A stretch of 43,631 nucleotides of DNA, taken from Cyclospora cayetanensis (Eukaryota; Apicomplexa; Conoidasida; Eucoccidiorida; Eimeriidae). Of this stretch, positions 9,858 to 21,418 are shown piece after piece. The translations under genes were made by a program, and so were the position numbers. Under the pieces are notes generated by a model. The model was not told the DNA's origin, searched no databases, and saw only the letters and a list, made by a program, of their open reading frames with translations. How positions within the stretch are numbered: the stretch's first letter is position 1; each line of letters starts with the position of its first letter. The stretch spans positions 1 through 43,631 of the forward strand of contig NW_020312207.1 in the NCBI RefSeq assembly GCF_002999335.1. Direction: 5' to 3'.

Positions 9858-12800
9858 ATGGGTTTTATCGCTTCCTCTGCTCTAGCGGTGGGTGCAGCCG
9901 CAGCAGTTGTTTTCGCCATCATCATTGCCTTCCATGACTTGGCGCTTGAAAGGCTTCGGAGATTTTGCATCCCGACAGCAAAGGAGGCGGAGTGGGCCGC
10001 TGCTTATGTTGAGGTGGCAGATGAAGACGTTGATGTTCTTTCATACGGCGAAGAAGAACTAGGGGTACTCGATTAGTAGAGCTCAGATCACCTCGCTTTC
10101 CCTCGCGTGCCATAGCCCTCCTACTGAGGCAGCCTTCACGTCATGACACTTGCATTTCACCGTTTCCCACCATGTGGGGGCGCATCAAAGTGGACGGAGA
10201 GGCCTGTATATGCCTCTCTCAGACATCAGAAGAGTTGCAACTGGGTGCCTTCAGAGCGCGTTCATGGGAAGCTTGGGGGGTAGAGCCTCACCGCTTTGTG
10301 CCTTGTTTATGCGGCCTGCTATTTCTTACCGTTTGTGTTTGTCAATTTCATCCAATTGTTTTGGTACAGGGGGCGGAGAGCTTTCTCGAAGAGCCCGAGG
10401 GCTTTCTACTGACTTCCTTGTGGGACGGCCGCATTGTTCGGCTCCTAACCGATCGAAAGATGCAACATGTCGCCTCAACAGGTATCCCCTGTGGCCGAGT
10501 TTCCAGTAATCTGTTTTCTTGCCCGCCTTGCCTATTTTTGCATGCCCTTTTATTGTCTGCTCTCTACATTCTTTTTGCCTGCATCTTGAGGGAGGACGTA
10601 GACAGGCGACTTTTTGGGGGGGTGGATTGAGGGTGCAGAAACATCGTGCAGGAGATGCTTTCTACCCTACGTGTGCCACAGGATGTTCATTTTGCGCTTA
10701 AATTACACTGCTTTTATTGAAAGGAGGGTGAGGGCTGATTGCGGCTTTTTTAGGCAGTCACCACGGCGTGTCTTGCTCGCGGGATCGCCAGAAAAGGGTC
10801 GAGACGCGCTGCTCTCGACCCCTTGGTCTGCAGTTCGCGTCAACTCCCCGGAAGGAAGACAAAACATTCAGTCTTGTAGTTTGCGATGGCTGGCGAGGCC
10901 TTCTGCAAGTGTCTGTCCCATCATCACAACAAATCGAAGCGGGTGTACCGCCCACACCTTCGTCTCATGCGCGCCAGCTCTTGCAAGGCGCAAACAGCCA
11001 ATCAGTTTTCATCCCCAACGCCATTACGGAACAAGTGGATGGGAGATTTTTCGTTACTGATTCTTCCGAACACAGCGATGCCAGCCGGGTAAGCGACTCC
11101 CCCCGTGAATAGTACCACAGAAAACATCCATTTCGCAGGACAGCCCAGGAGATGGGCATACCTCTTACACGACACAGCAACAGAGGAGCTTTGATTTTAG
11201 AGGGCAGCACAAGTCCTCTTCTGCCTTTCGAATAATTTCGTAGCGCAGCGATTGACCACCCCACGCCTTCAAAGAGCGCAAATGCTCATTGTGCTTTCCC
11301 TTTGCGATGCAAATTTGAATGAGCCGCTGGACTTCCAACATTACCCGCCTGACAACTCATGGTTTTGATGTTAGGGGGTGTCGTCGAGGCTGTGCTGAGG
11401 CTCTAGAGCGTAAAACGGACGGCCTTCATTATGGGCTTCTCTTGTGCCTTGCGGTGTCTGTACAGTTCGGGCTGATTCCTTTTGAAGGCGCCAACTCAGG
11501 CACAGGCCGTCTGTTGTCTGTCGACCTCCAGTAAGCCGTCACGTATGTTGTGGAGCTGTCGCTTGTGGCAGTGCTGCAGGAGGTGCCTCTATATCTGTCT
11601 GACGATTGAAAGCAGCTGGTGCATGAGCACATATGCTGCGTCTCGTGGCATATGCTCCTTGCCCTTCATGTGCGTTCTTGCTTCTCCTTCTGGACAGGAT
11701 GGACACCGCGGAGGTTGTGGGTGACGCTATTCCGTTTGCAAATGGTGCAGTCCTCTCGTACGATAGGTCAGGAGTTCTGGTTGCGGCACTAAATCCTCGC
11801 GAAATACGGTTTTACCCCTTGAAGCCTGCCAATTCTCGTGAGCTCTAGAGATCACAGTAATGGCAGCGGTTAAACGGGGACGTGACAGGGATGCAGAGGG
11901 AAAGATGTAGCGGATGTACACCTTGTCGTGACGAGGCGAGGGGAACGGATTATCCGCCTTTTGAAGGGTCACCTTAGGATGACCAGCTATTGATGATGAT
12001 GCATAGTCGAGCACAGCATTTTGGATATAGGTGAAAGAGTCCTGCTTTAGTACGGCCTAGAATCTGCGATCCATGTCGTGTTTTGCAGCCGTCTCTGGGC
12101 TTGTTTGTTCGTTATTCGAGTTCTTGAGGCTCTATGGCACAGGACTGCGGCTCTGTGGGCTTTTTGTGTCGTATTGCGTATTGTTCAGAGGACTGGAAAC
12201 TCGTGAAGACGTTGCCTGTGCCTCCAGATAACTTGACGCGCGTGCCCGTGAATGGGCAGCGGCTGTATGCTGCTGTCTCTTTTGGGGCCGCCTTTCTACC
12301 TCCGTTTTTCGTTAACAGTGACGCAGATGGGCTTTGGCAGCAGCTAAGGGCGGCTGCATGGACGGCGTTGAGTAGAGCCACGAGGCCCTACAAGCCTTTT
12401 CCGCTTTTTGGCGGGCTGTTGTTTCCTGTGAGACTTGTAGAACGATTTCCTAATGCCACCCAAAGACCTCCCAGGCGGATGCGCCTCTGTGAACATGGCA
12501 GCACTCAAAAAAATTTTGTGGCTTCGAGTGTTGCGGGAAATGGCAGTGAAAGGCACCGCCTAAGAACTGCTGAAAAGCTGTATAGACAGCAGCTAGGATC
12601 AGCTGCATCAGCAGTACTGAGCAAGCGGATGACTATTTTGCATGTGTCTTTCTTTTGGTTCTGAGGTTGCTATGCCACTTGCGTGAAAATGATTTTCAGG
12701 TGATGCGGCTCCTTCCTGCGTCCTTCTTTGACTTTTTGATCAAATTTGGAGCAAGGAAAAGCAAACGGGGGGGCCAGGTCCTCCTGTTCGACGAGAGGGG

Positions 12801-13137
12801 CAAGCTGCACAAGTGGCTTTCTTGTAAGACCGTGTTCATGCTTGTCACGTTTCGCAAATCGCTTTGAACTCTAAACAAAATATGACAGTCTGCACGCCTT
12901 TTCCGTGTAATCTGCACACAAATAATCTTTAATGCCATCTAGTGTGTGTGGATCCATGTATTTCTTTCTTGGTGTTGTCTGTTCTTGTGTTCTGCAGTGC
13001 CACCCAAGTGCCGCTATTCCTCTGAAGCCATCTTGCATAAATGGCCTGGAGCCACCGAGCCCGTGATGCTTATCGGGGCCTTCAGACCAGAGCAGCCCCT
13101 CTGTCAAATCAAAATCAGCAAGTATCTAAGTATGTAA
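9858..13137 (+). CDS. APMAP/strictosidine synthase-like membrane-anchored six-bladed beta-propeller
   Basis: Nine exons: 9858-10064, 10133-10279, 10370-10481, 10754-11088, about 11400-11530, 11698-11837, 12189-12427, 12700-12823, 12998-13137. Phases match throughout and sum to 525 codons (524 aa; human APMAP 416). An N-terminal hydrophobic anchor (about residues 4-26) is followed by a large domain with the family hallmarks in order: GAESFLEEPEGFLL with LWDGRIVRL (APMAP GPESIA and DGRVVKL), RCSRPLGLQF, VCDGWRGLLQV (ADAYKGLFEV), FFVTDSSEH (IYFTDSSSK), GTGRLLSVD (DGRLLEYD), PFANGAVLSYDRSGVLVA (FPNGVQLS), VMRLLPASFF and a last strand IGAFRPEQPLCQI (LGSFRSPFLCRL). Human APMAP shows arylesterase activity; the substrate here is unknown. 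A secretory-pathway, type II topology is inferred. ATG 9858 is the only ATG before the anchor. Exon 5's left edge is the weakest point. Confidence 0.88.
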
Positions 13138-14994
13138 CGACCTAACTAGTGTTTTAACCGGCTTTGCGCAGTGGCTTTGTTTGTCATATGAGCGTTTTGT
13201 TAGCTCATGCAAAAAGAACAGATGGCAGGTTTGGCGAGCGGCATTCGTGGAAATGTGGGAATAAGCAGTAAGCGCTCACTCCTCGTGATTTGACGAGTCC
13301 TTCAGCTGCTCTATTCCGCTCTAAGCGTGAAGAAGAGTAAAGCATATGAGGGAGAAGGGAGAGAGAAGGCGATGCAAAGACCCAGGAGGAAAACCCGAGA
13401 CTGAGACAGCGTGGGCTTCTGGGTAGCAGAAGGGCTCATCCCCCCTCTCTAAACGCGCTAATAGTGCCGTTTGCGAGTCCTTCATGTGGCTCCCTTCGCC
13501 GGAAGTTTCGTTCTATCATGTTTCCTGTTCTTATATCTGTTGATTTTTAGCTGTGTCGTCTTTCCTTTCAATCGTGCATTTCCTTTGTTGGCTCTCCAAT
13601 AGGGGAAAAGTTTGCACTCCCGCCGTCCCCACTGGTAAAATGACTAAACGTTGCGTCTGTATTTGTGCATTTTCACAACGGCCAGACTAATACTCAAGTA
13701 TACAAGGCCCACAAAGGACTATGAGAACAAAAACTGACACTGGGAACGAGAAGTTTTTGAGCGGCCAGCCAGCCCTGTCTGGGGCTGAGTTTCTAGTTCG
13801 TCAGCAGGCCTGGACCACCCTGATGTAGAGAAAAAGGTGTTGACCTAACGGTATTGAAGCATTGGTTGTGCATATGGCGTTATGGCCATGCGGGAGATTA
13901 TGTGCTGCGAGCAAGTGACCTCCGTGGTGCCTCCTTTGCTTGACATAGGCATGGCAAACACAGTAGCTGAAATAACTCGCCCAGGTAGAAGACCCTTTAC
14001 CTACTGATGCACATCAAGCATGCTAGCCTGACAGCTGTCTGTTGTAAGATCTAGTTACTTCACGAGCCACAGCATGTGCCTTTCCCTGCCTACCCTCCAA
14101 CTTGGGCTTCGTAAAGAGGGATAATGTACGAAGCCTATTGCTTGTGCACCGGTGCAGCCTAGTGTGCACTTATTTTGCTCGGTTTGGATTATTGACGGCT
14201 AATAATGGTCACGAAGCCTTCTACTGAAGCATTTTAGGTGTCTTCTACACACGATGACTGATCTCACCGATGAGCAGCACACCGTTCCTCCAGATTTTAA
14301 ATATGTTTGTGTACACTAATGGAAAAGCGAGAACATTTTGCTCTTCAAACTGTCGCTCAAAATAGTCTTGCGGCTATAATGGAAAAATTCGGCTTCGCAA
14401 TGAGCATCTAATACCACTTTAATAGTGCCACAGCGCCAGGCTGTTCCTCTCGCCGCCTCGAGTGTCTCTGCAGCAGTTGTCTGGTCTGCGCAAACCCACC
14501 AAGTGAACGAACAAATAAAATGTAACTTGTATTAGATCTTGTTTTTCTTGAGGGCTTGCCTTTCTTTTTATCTTTTGCTTGATACTGCTGTCCGTAAGAG
14601 CCATCATCAGCAAACGGCGAACTATAGTCCGACCAGCGGTCCATGTTTGTCGTGTCCTGCTTTTCTTCCCTGTTCCAACCCTCTAAAACTGCAGTTTAGT
14701 ACTGTTTACCTTTCCTCCTCATCACCTGCGCGTCTCATCTAGCGATGAGAGGCCATGCGACTGCCTCCACTACTTCGCCATTACCACCGTCGACTTTATA
14801 TAGTTTCACTTTACCAAAGCTCCCATGCGGCCCGAATAAGTTCAAAAGGGCCTCTTACCAAAGTATTAAAGAGATCTACTCATGTTGGGAGCACTAAATG
14901 CTGATTTTTCCGTCGTAGCGAATACCACCCGTCAATGCGATGCCACTGCTGCTGTCTGCCAGAAAAAAAGTATTCGTAACAATTGGAAAAAACA
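13138..14994. other. Gene-poor intergenic region
   Basis: About 1.85 kb without a convincing exon. It contains the 3' end of the propeller gene and the upstream region of the methyltransferase. The only notable open frame is on the - strand at 14408-14644, listed separately. No repeats, tRNA or other RNA structure was identified by eye. Confidence 0.55.
14408..14644 (-). CDS. Possible small protein or first exon, unknown
   Basis: An ATG-started frame of 78 codons whose first half is polar and strongly charged (KDKKKGKPSRKTR about residues 24-36) and whose second half has a short hydrophobic stretch (ILFVRSLGGF) and ends in ALLKWY. The first 40 codons look like ordinary coding sequence; a GTGGGT after SLG could be a donor, in which case only the left part is real. 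No family was recognised. It could equally be chance. Confidence 0.22.
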   Translation of the reverse strand: MDRWSDYSSPFADDGSYGQQYQAKDKKKGKPSRKTRSNTSYILFVRSLGGFAQTRQLLQRHSRRREEQPGAVALLKWY

Positions 14995-17189
14995 ATGGCG
15001 GCATTAAATGCCGTGATCGGAATAATCGAGGCTATGGAGGATTCCAAGAAGAGACAGGCAGCACTCGACTCGCATCAATACTCGAAGAATGGTAAGCACT
15101 GCTCTTTCTTCCTTCATCTGGTTGCTTCGTCAATCCTTTCCTCATACGCTTAAAACTAATAAGCTTACGTGAGGGACTGTCCGATTGGTATGGATTAATA
15201 TTGTAAGTCTCTGCCCTTTCTTCTTTCCCTCAGGAATTCTACGCTATGAATTCATCTTTGGCCGGTAACACACTACCTATTGCTTCTCCCAACCGGAATA
15301 CGCGTCCATGCAGCTAAACTGGAAAGAGAGCATGCAGGCAGTCTGAACGCCGTCTGTAGCTCACTGTTGGGCTCTTCTCTGTTTCCTTAGGCAGCTAGAT
15401 GCAGTAGGGTTGTTTGTAAGGCTTTCACATCTAACAAACAGCTGCATTCATGCGGCCTGGTGTTGCTGTGTTATCTCTTTTTGGCCGGCTGCAGCGGCTT
15501 CGTGTCCTCTGGAGGAGGAGAGACGACGGCTGAGATACTGAAGGAAGTCTCTCTTCCGAATTTCGGCAAAGCCATCGGTGAGCACAAAACAAGCTAATGT
15601 TAAGCCCCCAAACCTGACACATTTTATGCCTTGACGTGTGCCTTCAAGTGTGAAGCTTTTGCAACCATGAGCATTTAAGCATACCTTCAGGACTTTGCGC
15701 CTTATCCACTCCTACCATCGATGTGTTGCACTTTGATTATGTCCGTGTTCTTGTTTACTTGTCTGCGTGCGTTGTGAACTTTGCAGATGTAGGGTGCGGC
15801 ATAGGTGGCAGCACAACAGCCCTTGCTGAGACGTTCAATGCCCATGTAATGGGCATAGATTTGTCTTCCAACATGATTGCGATTGCAAAGGAACGATGTA
15901 ACGCTCGGTCCGATGTGGAATTCCTTGTGGCGGATGCCTTAAATATCCCAATAGCTCCAGAGACCATCGACCTCGTTTACAGCAGGGACACTATTCTGCA
16001 TCTAACCGTCGAGGAGAAGAAGCTACTTTTTAGCAGAGCCTTCTCTTGGCTCAAACCAGGTGGACAGGTAATATTGGCTCTTTATTTGGCCAGAGAGGCA
16101 GCCGCAGCTCTTTCCCGCGACAGCAGGTGTTCTTTTATTGGGCACTGTACACATCTTGTGTGACGTTTGCTTTTTCCTGTCTCGTTACGGCCTTTAGGTT
16201 GCACTTGCGCTGCAATGTACTCACAATTCACTGAAAATGGCGCTTTTACAGATTTACCTAAGCAGAAATGCAAATGGTGCTCCACCTACTTCATGAAAAA
16301 ATACTACACGTCTATACAGATCTACTTCACCCGCTTGGTGGCTATGTGATTTGGCACAAGCACTTACGATTGTGTGCGGTTTTTCGGTGTGTGCGGCCTC
16401 TCCTCTGTCCTCTTGATTTTCTGTACCTTTTCTCCGTTTCTTCATCTTTTGCAGCTCGTGATTACAGATTACTGCTGTGGACCCCCCGAGTCTTGGGACG
16501 ACGAGTTCAAGGCATATCTTAAAGAGAGGAACTACCATCTGGTGCAGCTAGACCAGTACAAGCAGCTTTTGGCAGACACCGGGTTTCATGTAGTTAAAGC
16601 AGCAAACCACACACAGAGGTGAGTCTGTTGAAGTCGAAGCAGCTCGGGATGCCAATGCATGGTATACGCCTCGTTTGATTGTAACCTATCAGCATATCCA
16701 TGTGCGTGTGCAGTTGTATTTCAAGCGCACTGTACCGGTACTTCCGTGCATTTCATGAACAGTTGTATGCCAGTATGCTTGTTTAAACAGTACTTCTTTT
16801 TTGCCAGTTGCTTGTTTATTGGCTCTGGTATTAATTAATCGGTTGCCTCTCGTATTTGTTTTCAATTGAACCGAACTCGTGACGATCTCTTCACTGTTAA
16901 GCTGCCTTTCATTTCTATTTTTCCTGCATTTAATACGTCTCGAGGTCCTGCTTCCTATCGATCATTTTGAACGCTCTATTTATCTTGTCTGTCAAGGTGG
17001 CTAAAATCCTTGGATGAGGAGAGCAAGCGGCTGGAGGCAGAGAGGGATAACTTCATGGATGTTTTTACGCTAGAAGATTTCGAGGATTTGCGGGACGGAT
17101 GGGAGAGCAAGAAGAAAAGAGTTGGCAAAGGACTCCAGTTTTGGGGCTTCTTCATTGCGTTCAAGCCCACTGAGAAGCCCACAAAGTAG
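14995..17189 (+). CDS. PMT: Phosphoethanolamine N-methyltransferase (PfPMT-type)
   Basis: SAM-dependent enzyme that methylates phosphoethanolamine three times to phosphocholine, feeding phosphatidylcholine synthesis. Six exons, all GT-AG: 14995-15091, 15234-15264, 15495-15577, 15787-16067, 16455-16618, 16997-17189; 282 aa against 266 in Plasmodium falciparum PMT. Motif I is DVGCGIGGS (71-79); the ribose-binding acidic residue is in GIDLSSNM (Asp95). The catalytic dyad of PfPMT (Tyr19/His132) is kept: Tyr29 in SHQYSKNG and His142 in YSRDTILHL. Also conserved are RYEFIFGRGFVSSGG (about 36-50), LKPGGQLVITDYC, WDDEFKAYLKERNY and the C-terminal FEDLRDGWESK and WGFFIAFK. It is a single-domain enzyme like Plasmodium, unlike the tandem plant or split nematode forms. 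No targeting signal seen. ATG 14995 is the first in frame. Confidence 0.95.
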
Positions 17190-20100
17190 TCTCTCATCAG
17201 CGTGCAAAGTATACAAGCCAAACTGAAAATTCACACATCCACTCACACAAGACCGCAGACAGCGAGGGATAGCGCAACTGGGCAACTTCAGTCCACGCAT
17301 ATACAGGCAGTGAAATCACTCTTTCGAACGGATGGCTTCACTTTGTTGCTACGTTGCCCTGATGTGTGCACACTATGTCTGTACATAAGCGACGCTTCAC
17401 TTCCAGTAGGGACTTCCCCCCTTTTTTAATTGTCCGGAACGGCCTAGACCTGTTGACAACTGCGATTCAAATGAATCTACTGAACAGGATCTGTACTTGT
17501 TATGTGCTCGGGTGAATGGGCAATACATTTGCGGTTGATGAATCGTTAGGGTCCAAAATACAAATATTGTGATCCTGATTTTTTAGAAAGCTGTGAGCAT
17601 GCATGTACCAAAAAGTGAGCTACGCAACTGAAGAACTGCGCTGTTTCCACCTACCATTCTCTCCAGTCGAACGCTTTATCGGTAGCTCACCCGTCAACTA
17701 AGAGACTCTGCTGTTGCTCTCACCCAACTTGTCAGGAAAATGTCTGCGTTGCAGCTAGCCCGTAGGAGCATCCGCTAACAAAGTGGTACCTGGCTCTAAA
17801 CTAGGAAAGGCTCTTTGATTTTCTATGCCATTGTAAGTTTGTAAGCCACTTTTGAGAGGCAAGACGGACGTTGAAGGCCTACAGATAGTCAGTGTAAGTC
17901 ACTATAGGGCTCGATTCCATGGTGTGCCGGATAGTGGCACTGGAGATAGGCAGGTCGAAAAGCCTTTCCCGCTTGATAAAAATGAGCAAGGCCGAGAAAG
18001 GTGAGCTGAATTTTTTCCAGGTTTGAACCCCTATCATAGAGATACGCGAACTGTTTGGGGTTCGTTTTTCATAATTAAATACATTACCTCGATCAACAAG
18101 CTATTCGCATGTTACCGAGCTCCATGATGTAAAATCAGCGTTCAGTAGTGCAAGGAAGTACACTAGTGGTACGAGTTTTTAAAATTCGAGATCGATTTCA
18201 GAAGTCCTATGCAGTAATCAATGTAAAAGTGACGGCCATCACAAATAAAAGCCGTTTGCTCTCAGTGTTGAAACCGCACACAACCCATTGAATTGGTCAG
18301 CACGGGCATTAGCAAGACAATTATCCTTTGCCTCCTTTGGGCCATTCTGGCGTTTCTTTATCACAACACTAGAAGTCGCATGTGAGAATGGATGTTCATA
18401 TCTGCTTGTCTTTGCCCATTTTACTCATCTTCTCCTGTTATCAATGCTTCAGTTGTATTATTCGAAACTGTAAAACAGTCAGAAGTAGCAAAATGTGATC
18501 CTATGTGTAAAAATCCACCAAACTTCTCCGTATGGAGGGACCTCACCCCGAGTTAAATGCACACTTGAAACAAAGTTACTAAGTGTACTCAAAAAACTAC
18601 CCGCCTTTCCTGGCTGCACCTCTGGTCAATCCGACATGAGGGGCAAGGAACAGATAGGGTGCGCGTTGATGCACCGACTAAGCACTCCAAGCATTCGCAG
18701 CTGTTCGCAAATGGCATCTATTGCACGTGCACACAACATTGCGTATTCTTGTAAAGACCTAACAGAACTCTGCTAAAAAAAGACATACCAAGTAGTCCAT
18801 TTTCATTGATTCTCACTTGTAATACAATTAGTGCAGCGGAAATGTTTGAGTGAGGCTTATCCAGCTACGGCATTTACAGCTGGTTGTACATTGAATCTAG
18901 TGCTCATGTACAGAACAGTGTGTCTCGTCGTATCAAGCTAACTCTATTCTCTGAAATGAAATAGAAATGCAAGCAGCCAAAACATCTATTCGATTCTTTA
19001 CCCATTCTTACTCAAAATGTAATTGGCGTGGGAGAAAGCATTTAAACATAGCCTAGCTCGCTGGCGCTATTGTTCAAATTATGATAATGCAATTTGCCCC
19101 ACCGCCGCGTGTGTACAACAACGATTGCACAGCCTGCTCTGAATGAAGAATTCATCTGCTGTCCCGCAAGGATGCGTAGGTAAAAGCGTATTTCTTGTAT
19201 TGTCATTCAGTGTAATTCTATCGATGTCCAGATTGAGGCTGATGGGTCTAGCGTGACCTACGAACATGTCAGGCGTAGAGGAACAAACTAGCCATCGCAT
19301 ACAACTTGTTGGTTTGCTGGAGTGGTTTGCGTGTGGCTTTGCTCCCTAACGGCGAACATAAGTATGTCATAGCCATAAATTGCTGCAGTAAATAAACCAA
19401 GGCTGGTATATCAGAAAAAGGAATCTCTTTTCTCCATGCGTGCAAATACATAGAGGACTGAAAATCGTGACTGAGTGAGCTAGTAGAACGCAACATTGGC
19501 AAGCTGGAGACCTTAACTGGACAGTCTCAGCCCGCATATCCTTGTTGCCACAAGAAAGAGCATATACTGTAGGCTATTTACTAGCGGCCAAGCCTCAAAT
19601 CACTTTCATCCGTTCCCGCAGGTGCAGATGCAATGGACACTCAAGCCCAGTAAATCGAGCCTATCTCTATTATTACCTTGAAGCTCATTAGAAAGGTAGG
19701 AAAAGTGGCAGTTAGGGGCATTTTAAAGATATATTTAGAATCCGACGGCCGTTTCGCCTCGTGCTTCGAGGCACCTTCTCCATGCAGCAGCTCATGTATT
19801 GTGGTCGGGGATTGCAGGCAGCGCGATAACCAACTACGAAGCACAACATTGATGAGGTACAAATCCACACATTTGTGTGGTAGGACTGAATGAAACTGCT
19901 CAGATACACTAACGGGAACGAGGGCTTGTTCGACTCCTCGTAGTTTACATTACTCTTGAATCGAATGCTTGCGTAGGCTTAAATGACAGGGGGAGGGGTG
20001 GGGCGTATCCATCTGATAGTAAGATTACTCTGTATCAATGAAATTTCTCTGCTATAAGCAAAGCAGCACATACCAGCAGAGCTGGTTATCCACATGCAGT

Positions 20101-20488
20101 AGCTCAAACTGGCGAGACTACTGGTTTAGCGTGTGCCCTACGCGAGCTCACGAGAAACAGCATGTTCACCATGTAATAGTACATAGTTTTATTTGTATTT
20201 ATGTAGTTGTATTCAGTGGAATCACCGTGCAAAATGAGGCAGAAAACTACTTTTCAGCAGAGTGTGTTGCTCTGGGGCTGACCAGACAGAAACGCAGAGC
20301 TTGGCTTATCTAGCGCGTCTAGAAGCTCTGCAGTCTGTTTGTTCGTTTCTTCATTTTCTCTTCCATTAGACCTTTTTATCATCTGTCTGTTCCCTGATCT
20401 TTAGCTGCTTTTGTGTTCCCTCAGTCTTATCCGCAAGCTGCACCGATTTGTAATAAAGACCAACTTCTGCCTTCTTGACAACTCCACC
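17190..20488. other. Long gene-poor region
   Basis: About 3.3 kb of near-balanced to AT-leaning sequence with no microsatellite, no CAG run and only short open frames (at most 93 codons, for example 18495-18776 and 20038-20313 on +, 19079-19502 on -). None of these frames carries a recognisable motif or splice-linked partner. It separates the methyltransferase 3' end from the secreted-protein gene and is unusually long for this window. A non-coding RNA or a lineage-specific multi-exon gene with very small exons cannot be excluded. Confidence 0.5.
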
Positions 20489-21418
20489 ATGAAAAACGCT
20501 GGGCTTAAATTCGGACTTCTGCAGTTGCTTGTACCTATTTGCTTGCATTCATCCCAGTGTCACGAATGGGAGTCACGAGGCATTCTGGAGTTTCCCGAAC
20601 AGTTATCTAGAAGCTCACCTCATTGCACTTGGTCTGTGTATCAGAATGTCGCGGACCAGAGTAGTTATTATCTTGGACTGCATCAAACCTCCTTCTTCCC
20701 CCCTCCAGACCCATCATCCCATACAGTCCGCAGCTGCCAGCTGTTTTTCAGTGCAGATCAGTTGGTTGAGGCTAAGCGCTTGGGCAATGCACGTATTCAG
20801 TCTGTACGCGTTTATTTCAATCCAGTAAGCCGCCTTCTAGAGATCAGACTGAGGCTACTTCAAACCATGGGCCTGAAGTACGAGGGTCACCGGAATTCGG
20901 ATGACAGGGGCATCGCAACTGTGCAATTGACTATGCCGCACCACTGCATGTTTTTGAAAGACGACCCTATGGCTTTTTACTCCGAGAAGAAGCAAGATAG
21001 CTACATTTCATATGTCATGATCAGCCTATTACCGGAGGAATTCGCAGTGTATCGACCTTCCCAATCGTCGTTCCCGCCGTATACGATCACGCTAGAGGCT
21101 CTGCTTGACTCCACGTTTGTACCAGGAGGTCCCTGCCTGTTGGTTACGAGAGTATGGGCTAGGCCGGAGGAGCTAGTACTGGAATCTTCGCTTCAAGAGC
21201 TGAGAATACGGCAAATTCTTGGCAGTGACAAGTATAGAATGATTCGGCTTTTCCGGTGGGCTGATTGCCGATGTGCTCCCCAAAAGCTGAGGGAGCTTGC
21301 TTTCTGGCTTCTTCCCCAGGGTGAAGAAACAGTCGTTATCGTTCACACTGGAAGGAAACCAGGGGAGACTGACACTGTGCGGTGCCAGAGGCAGCAGATT
21401 CCAAAAACCAACTCATAG
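20489..21418 (+). CDS. Hypothetical secreted protein, single exon
   Basis: An uninterrupted 309-residue protein. The chosen ATG is followed by a typical signal peptide (a Lys pair, then GLLQLLVPICLHSS, cleavage about residue 23). No other membrane segment is visible. The mature part has a few Cys residues (WADCRCAP near the C-terminus; PHHCMF and VRSCQLFF earlier), mixed hydrophobic/charged segments compatible with a folded beta-rich domain (RIQSVRVYFNPVSRLLEIRL about 110-130), and a polar tail. No family was recognised. Codon use is even, with no homopolymer runs. It sits upstream of the LCCL-protein gene in the same direction, 892 bases apart. Secretion is inferred from the signal peptide alone. 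Confidence 0.75.
   Translation: MKNAGLKFGLLQLLVPICLHSSQCHEWESRGILEFPEQLSRSSPHCTWSVYQNVADQSSYYLGLHQTSFFPPPDPSSHTVRSCQLFFSADQLVEAKRLGNARIQSVRVYFNPVSRLLEIRLRLLQTMGLKYEGHRNSDDRGIATVQLTMPHHCMFLKDDPMAFYSEKKQDSYISYVMISLLPEEFAVYRPSQSSFPPYTITLEALLDSTFVPGGPCLLVTRVWARPEELVLESSLQELRIRQILGSDKYRMIRLFRWADCRCAPQKLRELAFWLLPQGEETVVIVHTGRKPGETDTVRCQRQQIPKTNS

Noticed and set aside
11429..11632. - strand open frame antisense to the propeller gene
   Set aside because: Overlaps exon 5 of a gene whose + strand exons match a known family in phase.
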